The notes beneath the pieces were generated by a model. The model made no database searches. It saw only the letters and a program-made list of their open reading frames with translations, and was not told the origin of the DNA. A DNA stretch of 16,920 nt from UBA5078 sp041175045 (lineage in GTDB: Bacteria > Pseudomonadota > Gammaproteobacteria > Pseudomonadales > Pseudohongiellaceae), in the NCBI GenBank assembly GCA_041175045.1, contig JBEDFR010000062.1, positions 1-16,920 of the forward strand, written 5' to 3'. Below, one piece after another: positions 15,650 through 16,920 of this stretch (position 1 is the stretch's first letter; each line of letters opens with the position of its first letter). The translations under genes were made by a program, and so were the position numbers.

Positions 15650-16920
15650 TCAATGAGCTTCCGCAGTAGCCACTGGTCCATGCAGGCTCATCGCTGTCAG
15701 CTTGCTGCCGGTCTGCAGCACGATGTACTGCTCGCCCTCGTGCACGTAGCTCATCATTCCGTAACGGCTTGCAGCAGACACAGGAATACGGGCCAGTTCA
15801 GCGCCGGTTCGCTTGTCGATGGCAAACAGGTGCGGCGTGCCGTCGCTCACATCGCCGGCATAGACCAGCATGGATGGAGTCACCAGCATCGGGGCCTGGG
15901 CGCCTGTACCGGTGTTGCCGATATCGACACCGGCCAGCGCCGGATTGTTCTTGATGCGGTCAGGCGTTTCGCCGATCGGAATCATCCACAGGTGTTCGCC
16001 TGTATTCAGATCGATTGCCGTGATGCGGCTGTAAGGCGGCTTCATCAGAGGCAGTCCAGTCGGATGACGCGGTGCACCGCCGCCAGCGCCATTGGCGTAT
16101 TGGGCCGGAGTCACCCCGGTGGTGGTGGTGCCGTTGTCGGTCATATAGCGCAGATCGGCTTCATCGCCCGGTACCAGGGTATGTGCACTGCAGGCGCTCT
16201 GGGAGGTCAGGTAGATGATGCCGGTCTCGGGATCTGCAGCGGCCGGTCCGGTGATGTTGGAGCCCCCGCCGTCACCCGGGCACCAGTAGGAGCCACGCTT
16301 GCCCAGCGGATTGTCGCGGTGCAGCGGCGGGTTGTAGAGCGGACCGATTTCCCAGTCAGCCAGGGCAGCGATCGCCTGCTCACGCAGTTCCGGCGTGAAG
16401 TCGATCAGATCGTCGACAGAGATGCCGGCCAGGTCATACGGGGCTGGTTTGGTCGGGAACGGCTGAGTCGGGGACAGCTTCTCGCCCGGCACCAGCGACT
16501 GCGGCACCGGACGCTCCTCGATGGGCCACAGCGGCTCACCAGTTTCAGCGTTGAAGGCGAACAGCAGGGTCTGCTTGGTGGCCTGTGCAACGGCCTTGAT
16601 GGTGCGACCGTTCTGCTGCACATCCATCACGATAGGTGCTGTCGGGATGTCGTAGTTCCACACATCGTGATGCACCAACTGGAAGTGCCAGCGGCGCTCG
16701 CCCGTCTGCACGTCAAGCGCCAGCAGGCTGGTACCGAAAAGACCATCACCCGGACGGAAGCCGCCGTAGTAATCCACTGTGGGCGGATTGGTGGCGATGT
16801 AGACCAGACCCAGTTCCGGGTCGGCAGACAATGGTGCCCAGGGAGACACGTCACCGGTGTACTGCCAGGCGTCGTTTTCCCAGGTGTCATGACCGAATTC
16901 ACCTGGCTGTGGAATCACGT
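15650..16920 (-). CDS. PQQ-dependent dehydrogenase, glucose dehydrogenase-like (copy 2, N-terminus beyond window)
   Basis: The C-terminal ~423 residues of a second quinoprotein, matching residues 264-686 of the gene at 13199. About 80 of the first 99 aligned residues are identical, and length and blade order are the same. Shared landmarks are GEFGH-(D/E)-TWENDAWQYTGD, GGFRPGD, VHHDVWNYDIPTAP, GEPLWPIEERPVPQS, the TQPFPTKPAPYDL stretch, WCPGDGGGSN and RYMTDNGTTTTG. The gene runs off the right edge. The GTG at 16918 is an internal valine, not a start. Differences cluster in loops, for example SACSAHTLVPGDE against SGCTTRQIVPGEE, and the extreme C-terminus ends TAEAH. It is a tandem paralog, probably from duplication, and is followed by its own terminator. 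Confidence 0.9.
   Translation of the reverse strand, partial: VIPQPGEFGHDTWENDAWQYTGDVSPWAPLSADPELGLVYIATNPPTVDYYGGFRPGDGLFGTSLLALDVQTGERRWHFQLVHHDVWNYDIPTAPIVMDVQQNGRTIKAVAQATKQTLLFAFNAETGEPLWPIEERPVPQSLVPGEKLSPTQPFPTKPAPYDLAGISVDDLIDFTPELREQAIAALADWEIGPLYNPPLHRDNPLGKRGSYWCPGDGGGSNITGPAAADPETGIIYLTSQSACSAHTLVPGDEADLRYMTDNGTTTTGVTPAQYANGAGGGAPRHPTGLPLMKPPYSRITAIDLNTGEHLWMIPIGETPDRIKNNPALAGVDIGNTGTGAQAPMLVTPSMLVYAGDVSDGTPHLFAIDKRTGAELARIPVSAASRYGMMSYVHEGEQYIVLQTGSKLTAMSLHGPVATAEAH

Noticed and set aside
15262..15681. 139-codon minus-strand frame spanning the gap between the two dehydrogenase genes
   Set aside because: It overlaps the end of copy 2, crosses the terminator hairpin and has no recognisable protein character.

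Overview
The window is 16.9 kb of high-GC chromosomal DNA that looks gammaproteobacterial. The gene order nrdR-ribD-ribE-ribBA-ribH-nusB-thiL-pgpA-ribA, with glyA in front and ettA diverging from it, is the arrangement I know from the Pseudomonas/Cellvibrio side of the class. I cannot name the genus from sequence alone.

Layout. Positions 1-279 hold no recognisable gene. Positions 280-8145, minus strand, are a tightly packed run read right to left: glyA (one-carbon metabolism), nrdR (ribonucleotide reductase repressor), then the complete riboflavin pathway (ribD, ribE, a RibB protein with a degenerate RibA-like domain, ribH, ribA) interleaved with nusB, thiL and pgpA. Spacings are 0-60 nt, and two junctions are 4-nt ATGA overlaps, so the run is probably one transcript. 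The RibB protein has lost the metal-binding cysteines of its GTP cyclohydrolase II half, so the stand-alone RibA at the end of the run probably carries out the first pathway step. Positions 8332-9999, plus strand, are ettA, a ribosome-associated ABC-F ATPase.

Positions 10016-11768, minus strand, are the most unusual part: two overlapping genes that look like a phage-derived replication module sitting among housekeeping genes. One encodes a protein of the phage lambda P (DnaB helicase loader) family. The other encodes a winged-helix-like N-terminus followed by three tandem DnaT-type domains. No integrase, structural or lysis genes accompany them, which fits a domesticated helicase-loading pair rather than a prophage.

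Positions 11813-13190 are decayed DNA: an unrecognised open frame, a DUF748/AsmA-like gene broken by at least three frame changes, and a long REP-type hairpin carrying ggggtcagagacac arms.

Positions 13199 to the right edge, minus strand, carry two tandem paralogous genes for periplasmic PQQ-dependent dehydrogenases of the glucose dehydrogenase-like family. The second is cut by the window edge. A hairpin terminator lies between them, so they are probably separate transcripts. Both have Asn where, by my alignment from memory, E. coli Gcd has a catalytic Asp.

I saw no tRNA, rRNA, CRISPR array, complete insertion sequence or FMN riboswitch.
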